In this document: in pieces, positions 18,030-25,266 of the stretch | Numbering within the stretch: the first letter of the stretch is position 1 | Layout of the letters: each line of letters opens with the position of its first letter | Source of the DNA: DASQZT01 sp963728965 | Lineage (GTDB): Bacteria > Acidobacteriota > Terriglobia > Bryobacterales > Bryobacteraceae | Direction of reading: 5' to 3' | Assembly (NCBI GenBank): GCA_963728965.1 | Contig: CAVSMH010000012.1 | Span: 558,001-622,000 of the forward strand | Length of the DNA stretch: 64,000 bases | Position numbers and translations under genes: made by a program | The notes under the pieces: model-generated | The model's database searches: none | Seen by the model: the letters and a program-made list of their open reading frames with translations, nothing else | What the model was told of the DNA's origin: nothing

Positions 18030-18260
18030 TCACGCCACGGGCTGCTTCTTCGCGCCGCGCGTAGCCTGGTACTTCCGCTCGAACCGTTCCACGCGGCCCG
18101 CCGTATCGATCAGCTTCTGACGGCCCGTGAAGAACGGGTGGCAGGAGGAGCAGATTTCCACGCGGATATCGCCTTTGTGGGTCGAGCGGGTTTTGAAGGT
18201 ATGCCCGCAGGCGCAGGTGACATTGATTTCGTTATAAGCGGGGTGAATACCAGCCTTCAT
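18030..18260 (-). CDS. rpmE: 50S ribosomal protein L31
   Basis: 76 residues starting MKAGIHPAYNEINVTCACGH. The CxC and later CSSCHPFFTG segments form the zinc-binding site of the C+ (type A) L31. FFTGRQKLIDTAGRVERF is highly conserved. AAAGGAA lies about twelve bases before the ATG. It appears to have its own promoter downstream of the small-RNA terminator at 18316-18345. Confidence 0.95.
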   Translation of the reverse strand: MKAGIHPAYNEINVTCACGHTFKTRSTHKGDIRVEICSSCHPFFTGRQKLIDTAGRVERFERKYQATRGAKKQPVA

Positions 18261-18288
18261 TGTAACGGGGATTCCTTTCGAGATTTTC

Positions 18289-18315
18289 AGTATAGCACGG
18301 GGCCTGAAACACGAA
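18289..18315 (-). promoter_or_regulatory. Possible rpmE promoter
   Basis: The minus strand has TATACT (18294-18289), a good -10 hexamer, 28 bases before the rpmE ATG. The best -35, TTCGTG (18315-18310), is only 15 bases away and weak. The element lies just after a terminator hairpin, which is why an independent promoter is expected here. Confidence 0.35.
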
Positions 18316-18524
18316 CCCCCATGAACTCCCTGGAGTCCATGGGGGTAAGTAGCCTAGAATGAACCCTGAGGCTTGAGCTGACGCTTGAGGCAGCCGGTCC
18401 ACAGGAACGTGAGGCCGATACTGGACGGCCTCGGCTAGGTTAGGAGCGCGACTTCAGCAGTCGGCCACCTCTCGCGGTCGTATACCACTATCCATGTTGC
18501 TGGACCACCTCCTTTTCCAGTGAT
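18316..18524 (-). ncRNA. Candidate small RNA upstream of rpmE, with GGAGG in a 5' hairpin loop
   Basis: About 210 bases between a sigma70-like promoter (18531-18560) and a strong hairpin (18316-18345: CCCCCATG/CATGGGGG plus inner ACTCC/GGAGT, followed on the minus strand by TTCGTGTTTC). Near the 5' end a CTGGA/TCCAG stem presents AAAGGAGGTGG in its loop. The whole block AAAAGGAGGTGGTCCAGC (18516-18499) is almost the complement of the 16S rRNA 3' end. A 13-codon frame MDSGIRPREVADC follows (18495-18454). A GAGGCCG/CGGCCTC hairpin lies further on. It could be a small RNA, a leader peptide transcript or an RNA-binding-protein sponge; I recognise no known family. Confidence 0.5.
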
Positions 18525-18530
18525 GTTTTA

Positions 18531-18560
18531 ATCCTCGCACGCAGTGCCGGAATTTGTCAA
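18531..18560 (-). promoter_or_regulatory. Sigma70-type promoter of the candidate small RNA
   Basis: A perfect TTGACA -35 hexamer (18560-18555) is followed by an 18-base spacer and GAGGAT (18536-18531), which keeps the most conserved A and T of the -10 box. Predicted transcription start near 18524, just before the GGAGG hairpin. Confidence 0.5.
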
Positions 18561-18640
18561 CAGGCATGGCATGTCTGCGGCTGCGATACGAAGCACCATG
18601 TATTGTTACGGTTACGAGGTGACGCCCGGTGCGTTGCGGG

Positions 18641-18670
18641 GGTCATCCAGAGCGCTCCGAGGGGTCAGAG
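18641..18670. repeat. Degenerate REP-like sequence
   Basis: The stretch GGTCATCCAGAGCGCTCCGA resembles the widespread intergenic repeat of environmental genomes whose false translation is HPERSEGS; the plus-strand frame here reads GHPERSEGSE. It overlaps the stop of the hydrolase gene by six bases. Only one copy is seen in the window. Confidence 0.25.
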
Positions 18671-19714
18671 ATGGCGGGCAGCAAAGCGGCACATTGCCAG
18701 GCCGTCCATGAGGTTAAAGGGGAACTGGCCGGTGGTGTAGTGGCCGCACGGCAGCGTGAATACCCGGTGCGGCAGGCGCAGTTCCCGGAAGCTGGCCAGG
18801 ACCTGTTGGGAGTAGACCGGGAGAAAACTGCTGTCGTGTCGCGCCCAGACCAGCAAGCTGTTCAGGTTCCGTCCCTGGAGCCGGTGCAGATAACTGGCGG
18901 GGCTGATGGGAGACCAATAGTGCCGGAGTTGATCCTGATCCACGTCGTGGCCGAAGCCCCGGCGTACATGCTGGGTGGACAGGCCGGTCCACACGACATC
19001 GGAGAAGTACATCGAGACATGGTTGAAGATGCCGGTCCGCACGCGGGAATCGTGAGCGGCGGCGATGAAGGCGACGCACGATCCGAGGCTGGTGCCGAGA
19101 ACGCCCAGGCGGCGGTAGCCTTGCCGTTCCAGCCAGTCGAGACAGGCGCGGGTGTCGAGCGCCGACTGCCGGGAGGCGTGGATAGTGCGTCCGATATTGC
19201 TCGAGACGTGGTAGTCGGCGCGTTCGAGCTCCGGGGGCATGCGCTCGGCGTGATACGCCATCGTCATCCGCAAGCCGCTGATTCCGAATCGGTTCAGCAA
19301 TTTTAGAAGGCCGACATGGCCGTCCGGCCCGGAGTTCCACTGGGGGAGGACGACCAGGGCGCGGCCGTGGTCCGCACGGGCCGGAGACCAGAGCGCGTGG
19401 ACCCGATCGTTTTGGGGAGTGCCCGAGGGCGAGGGACTGGTAAAGGTCAACCGGGGGCCCTCCAGGTGGTAGTCGGAGGGCGTGGAATAGGAAAAGAAGC
19501 GGTCGGAATCGGCCAGGGCGGCCTCCACGAACCGTTCCACCTGGTGGCGGGCATCGCCGTTGGCCGCGTCGGAAAGGCTTGGGATTCCCGTCCTGCGCAG
19601 CCAATCGGTACCCCATTCGAACGGACGGATCACGCGGTTGGTATCGCGGGTGGCAAGCTTACGCTCCCAGCGGTCAATGTAGCGGCCGAAGAGGGACGGG
19701 GTGCTGGTGGACAA
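18665..19714 (-). CDS. Alpha/beta hydrolase family protein
   Basis: 349 residues. The nucleophile elbow GTSLGS (GxSxG) lies near residue 210 after strand RLGVLG. LLVWARHDSSFLP is the likely acid region and PCGHYTTG near the C-terminus the catalytic His. No signal peptide is evident, so it is probably cytoplasmic. The N-terminal ~110 residues form an unrecognised cap or extension. The substrate cannot be told; esterase or acyl-peptide hydrolase activity is possible. The gene lies 70 bases downstream of the terminator of the sigma54-type small RNA. Confidence 0.75.
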   Translation of the reverse strand: MSTSTPSLFGRYIDRWERKLATRDTNRVIRPFEWGTDWLRRTGIPSLSDAANGDARHQVERFVEAALADSDRFFSYSTPSDYHLEGPRLTFTSPSPSGTPQNDRVHALWSPARADHGRALVVLPQWNSGPDGHVGLLKLLNRFGISGLRMTMAYHAERMPPELERADYHVSSNIGRTIHASRQSALDTRACLDWLERQGYRRLGVLGTSLGSCVAFIAAAHDSRVRTGIFNHVSMYFSDVVWTGLSTQHVRRGFGHDVDQDQLRHYWSPISPASYLHRLQGRNLNSLLVWARHDSSFLPVYSQQVLASFRELRLPHRVFTLPCGHYTTGQFPFNLMDGLAMCRFAARHL

Positions 19715-19783
19715 ACCGTTAGTCTAGCAGTCTCGGGATTCGGTACGGGAGGATCACGGGCAGCACGGCGCCAGGAGGTACAA

Positions 19784-19824
19784 CCAAAAAAAGAACCCAC
19801 CCGGCAGATGGAACCGGGTGGGTT
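19784..19824 (-). terminator. Strong intrinsic terminator in front of the hydrolase gene
   Basis: A perfect 11-bp stem AACCCACCCGG/CCGGGTGGGTT (19794-19804 with 19814-19824) with a 9-base loop is followed on the minus strand by C and then seven T residues (19792-19786). It lies upstream, not downstream, of the nearest minus-strand gene, so it must end a short transcript or act as an attenuator. Confidence 0.8.
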
Positions 19825-19884
19825 GCGGAAAGCCCAGACGAGGCAACGCACCAAAGCCCGAAAAACCCCAAACAGAAAACCCAG
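19784..19884 (-). ncRNA. Candidate sigma54-dependent small RNA, about 100 nt
   Basis: The segment from the predicted start of a perfect sigma54 promoter (19895-19910) to the terminator at 19784-19824 is about 100 bases. It contains no convincing coding frame. It is rich in G and U with several TTTT/GGGG runs (TTTTCTGTTTGGGGTTTTTC region), leaving a single-stranded 5' part before the terminator stem, which is the usual layout of small base-pairing RNAs. Alternatively it is a terminated leader of the hydrolase gene. Confidence 0.5.
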
Positions 19885-19894
19885 CGACTCTGAA

Positions 19895-19910
19895 TGCAAC
19901 ATTCGTGCCA
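19895..19910 (-). promoter_or_regulatory. Sigma54 (-24/-12) promoter
   Basis: The minus strand reads TGGCAC-GAATG-TTGCA, an exact match to the TGGCAC-N5-TTGCA consensus with GG and GC in the right spacing. An imperfect dyad CCTA(g)CCGAA...TTCGGTAGG at 19942-19967, about 58-83 bases upstream of the predicted start, could bind an activator. Predicted start near 19884. Confidence 0.65.
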
Positions 19911-20037
19911 ATGCTAAACCTCTGAAAAATAATGGTAAATACCTAGCCGAATTCCGTTTTCGGTAGGATTGAACTACAGTTTTCCACATCGTGTTCAGGG
20001 ATACACCTGAAACAGGCGCCACGGTACAATCGAACTC

Positions 20038-21225
20038 GTGGGCTTCGCGCCACCCAGTCTCGATGTGCGCCCGTCGCACGGCGGGAAAGCGCTGGCAGGT
20101 TTTCTGCTATCGGGTTTTTTGCTGGCACTCCTGGGCGCGATCCTTCCGGCATGGGGCTATCACCGCGACCCGCCGGACTTCACGGCGGTGGGCAGCTATT
20201 TTCTGAGCCTGGCGGTTGGGATCGTGGCGGCGGGCACCTTCGCCCGGCGGATTATCGCGCACCAGGGGTTTGCGTTTCTGCTGGTGTTTGGCTGTCTGCT
20301 TTCCTGCGTAGCGCTGGCGTACCTGGCGTGGGTTTCGCCACCGGTTTCGGCACCCTGGCGGGTGTTGGGACTGCTGGTGCTGGGGATCGGGGCGGGTCTG
20401 TTGAACCTGGGCCTGTTTCATGCCATTTCGCGCAGCTATCAGGCCGATGCGGCGGGCACGGTGAACCGCGGGGGCATTTGGTACGGCCTGGGCTGCGTAA
20501 TGGCGACGCTGCTGGTCGCCGGGACATTTTACGCCTATTCGGTGACCACGGTGCTGGTGGCCATGGCGGTGGTGCCGGCGGTCTTCGCGGTGCTGTACGC
20601 GCGCAGCGCATACCCGCCGGCGGAGGCGGCGCAACGGCCGGTGCGTGCCGTTCTGTCAGATTTCCGCAGCCTGGGAGCGGTGCTGTTCGCGCTGCTGCTG
20701 TTTTTTCAGTTCGGCAACGAATGGTCGCTGGCGGGGCTGCTGCCGCTGCTGCTGATTCGCCGCGTGGGGCTGAGTCCCGTTGCGGCGTTGATGACGCTGG
20801 CGCTGTACTGGCTGTGCCTGATGCTGGGGCGTTTGCAGGCGGTGACGATTCTGCCGCGGGTACGGCATGGGAGGCTGCTGGCCGGCAGCGTGGTGGCGGC
20901 CCTGTTCGGCTGTCTGATTCTGGAATCGACCAATAACCTGTTCGGCGCCGCCACCGGCGTTCTTTTCGCCGGCGCGGGATATGCCAGCATCTACCCCTTG
21001 GTGGCGGAAGCGATCGGCCGGCGCTTTCCCTACTACCACCCGGGATTCTTCAACGGCATCTTTTCGATCGCCCTGCTGGGGGGATTGCTGGCGCCGGCCA
21101 CGCTCGGTTACGCCGCGGCGTTGTGGGGCGTGGGGGTGGTGATCAGCATTCCGCTGATCGGGACCTGCATGGTGGCCGCGCTGCTATTATTGATCTGGCT
21201 GGAATCGAAAGTGACCGGAAGATGA
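20038..21225 (+). CDS. MFS-type transporter
   Basis: Integral membrane protein of 395 residues with about twelve hydrophobic helices in two halves. A loop of basic and Pro residues lies between helices 6 and 7 (around residues 195-205). The overall pattern is that of the major facilitator superfamily, but no substrate-specific motif is recognised. The GTG at 20038 is used because the frame is open from there; no ribosome site is seen, and the ATG at 20062 is a reasonable alternative. It overlaps dacB by four bases, so the two genes are coupled. Confidence 0.7.
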   Translation: MGFAPPSLDVRPSHGGKALAGFLLSGFLLALLGAILPAWGYHRDPPDFTAVGSYFLSLAVGIVAAGTFARRIIAHQGFAFLLVFGCLLSCVALAYLAWVSPPVSAPWRVLGLLVLGIGAGLLNLGLFHAISRSYQADAAGTVNRGGIWYGLGCVMATLLVAGTFYAYSVTTVLVAMAVVPAVFAVLYARSAYPPAEAAQRPVRAVLSDFRSLGAVLFALLLFFQFGNEWSLAGLLPLLLIRRVGLSPVAALMTLALYWLCLMLGRLQAVTILPRVRHGRLLAGSVVAALFGCLILESTNNLFGAATGVLFAGAGYASIYPLVAEAIGRRFPYYHPGFFNGIFSIALLGGLLAPATLGYAAALWGVGVVISIPLIGTCMVAALLLLIWLESKVTGR

Positions 21226-22709
21226 ACCCCCGTTGGCTGGCTGCCTTCCCCCTGGCTTTGTGCCTGACCGCGGCATCGCTGCCCGAGCGGGTGGACCGCC
21301 TGCTCGAAACGAACCCGGTGGCGCGCGGCACGTTCTGGGGAATCCAGATTATCGACCTGGCAACCGGCAAGACCCTCTACGAACAGAACCCCAACCACTT
21401 TTTCGTCCCGGCCTCCAATACCAAGCTGTTCACCACGGCCCTGGCGCTTAGCCGGCTGGGTCCGGAGTTCACGTTCGAAACGCGGGTGCTGGCGGAGCGC
21501 GCGCCCGATGCGGAGGGGCGCATCGCGGGAGCGATCCGGCTGGTGGGAGGCGGCGACCCCAATCTTTCGGGGCGGGCGGTTCCGTACCGCACCGGACCTG
21601 CGACCGGCAATCCGCTGGCGGCGCTGGACGAACTCGCCGCGCAGGTGGCGGCGCGGGGAGTGACGCGCATCTCTGGCGATGTGATCGGCGACGACCGCTG
21701 GTACGTATGGGAGCCGTATGCCGCGGGCTGGGGCATCGAAGATCCGCAGTCGGACGACGGCCCGCCGGTATCGGCGCTCACCATCAACGACAACACGGTG
21801 AAGCTCACCATAACGCCGGCGGCGCGGGAAGGCGACCTGGCGATCCTGTCGCTCACTCCGGCGCTGGAGTTCTACCAATTGGATAACCGCATCCGTTCGG
21901 TGGCGGCGGGCGGCGAGCGACGCATCCACTTCGACCGGGTTCCGGGCAGCCTCTACGCCCGGCTGTGGGGGTCGATTCCTTTGCGCGACCGGCCGCAGGA
22001 GATGCTGCTCGGCATCGAAGATCCGGCGCGGTATGCGGCCGGCGCCTTTCGGCGCCTGCTGGAAGAGCGCGGCATTGCGGTAGATGGATCGGCGGTGGCA
22101 CAGCACCGCTATCCGAGCGAGGTGCCGGACCTCCGGCAGGGCTCGCCCGAAGTCTCCGCAGCGGGGGTGGAACTGGCCCGGCACGTTTCGGCGCCGCTGA
22201 TCGAGGATCTGCGGATTACCGATAAGGTGAGCCAAAACCTGCATGCCGAACTGGCGCTCCGGGCAGTGGGCCGGGCCCGGCGCTATGTAGGCAGCGCCGA
22301 AGCCGGACTGGAAGAGCTGAAGACCTTTCTGAGCGAGATATCGATCGAGCCGGAGAGCTACAACCTGCGCGACGGCTCGGGGCTGGCGCGTCTGAACCTG
22401 GTGACGCCGGCCACGGTGGTCCGCCTGCTCCGGTCGATGTTCGCCGCAACGGTGAAAGATGCCTGGATTTCGCTGCTGCCGGTGGGCGGCGAAGACGGCA
22501 CGCTCAGCAACCGCTTCGGCGAGAGTTCGCTGGCGGGCCGGATTTATGCCAAGACCGGTTCGCTTTCGCATGTCAGCGCGCTATCGGGATATATCCGACG
22601 GCCGACGGGCGATTGGGTGGCATTTGCGATTCTGGCGAACAACTACAACAGCCGCACGGCGGAGATCCGTGGCGTAATGGACCGGATTTGTAATCTAATA
22701 GTGGAATAG
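21222..22709 (+). CDS. dacB: D-alanyl-D-alanine carboxypeptidase/endopeptidase (PBP4, S13 family)
   Basis: 495 residues. A signal peptide (about residues 1-19, ending LTAAS) sends it to the periplasm. The three penicillin-binding motifs are present: SNTK (Ser65-Lys68), SQN near residue 337 and KTG at residue 444. The order and wide spacing, with a large insert after SxxK, are those of the S13/PBP4 family that trims or cleaves peptidoglycan cross-links. The ATG at 21222 overlaps the MFS stop as ATGA; an upstream extension in the same frame would read through the transporter gene and lacks a signal peptide. Confidence 0.92.
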   Translation: MNPRWLAAFPLALCLTAASLPERVDRLLETNPVARGTFWGIQIIDLATGKTLYEQNPNHFFVPASNTKLFTTALALSRLGPEFTFETRVLAERAPDAEGRIAGAIRLVGGGDPNLSGRAVPYRTGPATGNPLAALDELAAQVAARGVTRISGDVIGDDRWYVWEPYAAGWGIEDPQSDDGPPVSALTINDNTVKLTITPAAREGDLAILSLTPALEFYQLDNRIRSVAAGGERRIHFDRVPGSLYARLWGSIPLRDRPQEMLLGIEDPARYAAGAFRRLLEERGIAVDGSAVAQHRYPSEVPDLRQGSPEVSAAGVELARHVSAPLIEDLRITDKVSQNLHAELALRAVGRARRYVGSAEAGLEELKTFLSEISIEPESYNLRDGSGLARLNLVTPATVVRLLRSMFAATVKDAWISLLPVGGEDGTLSNRFGESSLAGRIYAKTGSLSHVSALSGYIRRPTGDWVAFAILANNYNSRTAEIRGVMDRICNLIVE

Positions 22710-22712
22710 GCT

Positions 22713-22946
22713 ATGCCAATCTACGAATACCTTTGCCAGGACTGCGGAACGAAGTTCGAGAAACTGGTGCGGCGGGCGGACGATGTGCCCGCCATCGAAT
22801 GCCCCTCCTGCGGCCGGAAACATCTGCGGCAGGAACTCTCCACGTTTGCGGCGCACGCCAACGGCCATGCCAAGAGGTCGGCGGGCGAGCCAATGTGCCC
22901 GAGCGGCGGCACGTGCCCGACTCCGGGCATGTGCGGTCTGAACTGA
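22713..22946 (+). CDS. FmdB-family zinc ribbon protein
   Basis: 77 residues. MPIYEYLCQDCGTKFE followed by ECPSCGRK is the FmdB zinc ribbon (two CxxC pairs), a small putative regulatory or metal-binding domain. The tail has another Cys-rich cluster (MCPSGGTCPTPGMCGLN). It begins three bases after dacB and its stop touches the stop of the convergent 22947-23867 gene. Confidence 0.85.
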   Translation: MPIYEYLCQDCGTKFEKLVRRADDVPAIECPSCGRKHLRQELSTFAAHANGHAKRSAGEPMCPSGGTCPTPGMCGLN

Positions 22947-23867
22947 TCAGCCCGCGCCTCCTCCCAGCATATTGATGGCAAAGCTCCGGTCGATGGGCCA
23001 ATAGCCGATCACCTTGGGGCCTTCGGCGTGGAAGGTGCCGGAGCTCAGCACTCCGCTGAGGTCCGCCGGATTGGGCTTCTGGTGCTCCCGCTCGATCATT
23101 TCGCGAAGCCGGGCGGTGGCGGCGGCTAATTGCGTCGCGATCTCGCCGGCGTCCCGCTCATCCCGGCAAAGGACGTCCAGATGCGCGGCGAAGTTGTTCC
23201 CGTTCATGGAAAAGCTGAGGATCACGCGATCGGCCTGTTCAATGGTATGAGCGAACATGCGGGTGCCGGTGGGCAGGTCGTCGCCGCGCAATACGGAGGC
23301 GGGAATCGACAGCCAGACCGGGTCATCGGGTATGACCGGGTTGGGACCGGATGGGACCTGTTGCAAGCGCGCCGCGGCGGAATCGTCGGGGCTGACGGCG
23401 AGGCCCATCAATCCGGTCTGGACACGGAAGAACGAGATCTGGCGTTCGTGAGAACTGCCGACCATCCGGCAGAAGGCGTTGACGCATCCGCCGCCCTGCT
23501 GCCTGGCGTAGTTGTGGAGGCTGCGCCAGTCGAACGTCCCGCGAATCAGCATGTAGGTTCCGCCTGGGGCAAACGCTACCAGGGCATGGTCGAGGTCCTG
23601 GAGGTAATCGAAATTGGTTTTCTCGACGAAGCGGCGGTAGTCGGGATCCTGGGTGGCCTTGGAGCCGGCGATCATCTCCAGAATGCCCGCCTGGCGCAGG
23701 GCATCGAAATCGACGGACAAGAGCAGAGTATTGCGAGTAGGCAGCCGCTTGATCAGGGCGGCAGTGGGAATGGGACGTCCCCGGTACCAGACCACTCCCC
23801 AGACGGCTGCGGTAATCACCACCGCCACCAAGGTCACGAGGGGCCAAACACGACTGCGAAAGCTCAC
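22947..23867 (-). CDS. Membrane-anchored protein of unknown function
   Basis: 306 residues with one N-terminal membrane helix (about 8-28, WPLVTLVAVVITAAVWGVVW) and a large outer domain. Passages such as NTLLLSVDFDALRQAG, GGTYMLIRGTFDW and DDPVWLSIPASVLRGDDLP recall acidobacterial proteins that measure or present small domains outside the membrane, but no named family is recognised. It converges end to end with the FmdB gene with no spacer. Confidence 0.65.
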   Translation of the reverse strand: MSFRSRVWPLVTLVAVVITAAVWGVVWYRGRPIPTAALIKRLPTRNTLLLSVDFDALRQAGILEMIAGSKATQDPDYRRFVEKTNFDYLQDLDHALVAFAPGGTYMLIRGTFDWRSLHNYARQQGGGCVNAFCRMVGSSHERQISFFRVQTGLMGLAVSPDDSAAARLQQVPSGPNPVIPDDPVWLSIPASVLRGDDLPTGTRMFAHTIEQADRVILSFSMNGNNFAAHLDVLCRDERDAGEIATQLAAATARLREMIEREHQKPNPADLSGVLSSGTFHAEGPKVIGYWPIDRSFAINMLGGGAG

Positions 23868-23940
23868 GACAGCAGTATCACACAGGGCCTACGGTGGGGA
23901 TATAGAACCGGCATTCGCCTAGGACGCCTAGTACTTCGGT

Positions 23941-24981
23941 TCAGGCCGCAGCCAGGGCGCCGGACACGCGCGCCTCATCCCAGAGGCGGATGTAGGGCTG
24001 CAGGTCGTGCATCAACTGACGAAAGCCGGCGAGAGTCAGCGATTGGGCACCGTCGCTCACGGCCTTCTCCGGACAAGGATGGACTTCCAAAATCAGGCCG
24101 TCCGCGCCGATGGCAACGCCCGCGCGCGCCAGCGCCGGCACGAGGCTCCGTTTCCCGGTAGCGTGGCTCGGATCCAGGACGACCGGCAGGTGGGTCAGTT
24201 CGTTCAGCACCGGGATGGCGGCGATATCACAGGTGTTGCGGGTGGCGGTTTCGAAGGTGCGAATGCCACGTTCGCAGAGGATCACGTTGGGATTCCCATG
24301 CGCCACGATGTACTCCGCGGACATGAGCAGTTCCTTAATGGTGGAACTCATGCCGCGTTTGAGCAGCACGGGACGGCCGCAGGAGCCCAGGGATTTGAGG
24401 AGCGCGAAATTCTGCATGTTGCGGGCCCCCACCTGCATGCAATCGGTGTACTCGGCCACCATTTCGACGTCCCGGTCGCTCATGATTTCGGTGACGATGC
24501 CGAGGCCGGTGGCTTCCCGGGCTTTGCGCAACAGCTTGAGGCCTTCGAGTTCGAGCCCCTGGAAATCGTAAGGAGACGTGCGCGGCTTGAAGGCGCCGCC
24601 GCGCAACATGCGGGCGCCGGCGGCGGCGACACCTTCGGCGGTTTCCATGATCTGCTTTTCGCTCTCGACGGAGCACGGCCCGGCGATGACGACAAACTCG
24701 GCGCCGCCAATCTCGTTGCCATTCACCTTGATGGCGGAGCGGTCGCGCTTGAATTCCCGGCTGACGAACTTATAGGGCGCGGAGATACGGACGGCCTTTT
24801 CGACGCCGGGTGTGGCTTCGAGTGATTCGAGGCAAGCCGTGACGTCGCCCATGCCGACGACGCCGATAACGACGCGTTCCTCTCCTTCGATGGAGTGTAC
24901 CCTGTAGCCGAACTCGCGAATGCGATCGCAGACGTGATCGATCTCCTCGCGGGTGGCGTGCGGCCTCATGGAAATAATCAT
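23941..24981 (-). CDS. DAHP synthase, type I-beta, with N-terminal ferredoxin-like regulatory domain
   Basis: 3-Deoxy-D-arabino-heptulosonate 7-phosphate synthase catalyses the first step of aromatic amino acid synthesis from PEP and erythrose 4-phosphate. 346 residues: an FL/ACT-like domain (1 to about 70, MIISMRPHATREEIDHV) and a catalytic barrel with IAGPCSVES, GGAFKPRTSPY, KRGMSSTIKE, CERGIRTFE and DPSHATGKRSLV. The FL domain gives Phe/Tyr feedback control in the Thermotoga enzyme. The ATG at 24981 is chosen over the frame start at 25005 because family members begin MII.M.P and GAGG lies upstream. It is preceded by a Phe-rich leader and attenuator. Confidence 0.93.
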   Translation of the reverse strand: MIISMRPHATREEIDHVCDRIREFGYRVHSIEGEERVVIGVVGMGDVTACLESLEATPGVEKAVRISAPYKFVSREFKRDRSAIKVNGNEIGGAEFVVIAGPCSVESEKQIMETAEGVAAAGARMLRGGAFKPRTSPYDFQGLELEGLKLLRKAREATGLGIVTEIMSDRDVEMVAEYTDCMQVGARNMQNFALLKSLGSCGRPVLLKRGMSSTIKELLMSAEYIVAHGNPNVILCERGIRTFETATRNTCDIAAIPVLNELTHLPVVLDPSHATGKRSLVPALARAGVAIGADGLILEVHPCPEKAVSDGAQSLTLAGFRQLMHDLQPYIRLWDEARVSGALAAA

Positions 24982-24990
24982 GTGATCCCT

Positions 24991-25054
24991 CAAAAAGAAA
25001 CCCACTCCGCAGAGTGGGTTGGCGAAAAATCCGTACGGTCGTTCTTTCCAACCC
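24991..25054 (-). promoter_or_regulatory. Attenuator (terminator/antiterminator) of the DAHP synthase gene
   Basis: The terminator is a perfect 9-bp stem AACCCACTC/GAGTGGGTT (24999-25007 with 25012-25020), CGCA loop, followed on the minus strand by TTTCTTTTTG just before the ribosome site. An alternative 7-bp pairing GGGTTGG/CCAACCC (25016-25022 with 25048-25054) uses the same terminator arm, so the two are mutually exclusive. Together with the Phe-rich leader peptide this forms a classical translation-coupled attenuator. Confidence 0.75.
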
Positions 25055-25057
25055 GCG

Positions 25058-25120
25058 TTACCGGTTCCGGAAGAAGCACCGAAACCGGCCGGTAAAGGAG
25101 CTGGCGTAAGAATGCGACAT
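25058..25120 (-). CDS. Phe-rich leader peptide of the DAHP synthase gene
   Basis: A 20-codon frame, MSHSYASSFTGRFRCFFRNR, ends in TAA four bases before the antiterminator arm (25048-25054). Four of 20 residues are Phe and one is Tyr, clustered at the end (F, F, FF), over a strong hairpin CCGGTTTCGG/CCGGAACCGG (25090-25081 with 25072-25063). Slow translation at Phe codons would favour the antiterminator. No Shine-Dalgarno sequence is seen; the predicted transcription start is only a few bases upstream, so translation may be leaderless. Confidence 0.65.
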   Translation of the reverse strand: MSHSYASSFTGRFRCFFRNR

Positions 25121-25130
25121 GCGAAATGAC

Positions 25131-25160
25131 AGAATACACCAGGGCAGTCTGCGAATGCAA
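25131..25160 (-). promoter_or_regulatory. Promoter of the leader peptide/DAHP synthase transcript
   Basis: The minus strand has TTGCAT (25160-25155), an 18-base spacer and TATTCT (25136-25131). Each box keeps four or five consensus bases. The start would fall near 25124, four bases before the leader-peptide ATG. Confidence 0.45.
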
Positions 25161-25266
25161 GCTAACCGGGCACTCTGTATGAGTTTGCTGGCACCACTGA
25201 GAGGTCGTGTACCGAGGCTCGCGCGGTCCCGCTCTGCACGGGTGGAAGCGCAACGGCGGCGCGACG

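Noticed and set aside
18495..18520. Fragment of a 16S rRNA gene, suggested by the near-match to its 3' end
   Set aside because: The match stops after about 18 bases; the following sequence is unrelated to rRNA.
19630..20079. Minus-strand frame of 149 codons across the sigma54-type promoter and terminator
   Set aside because: It would be read through an 11-bp terminator stem and has no domain; the regulatory reading explains the region better.
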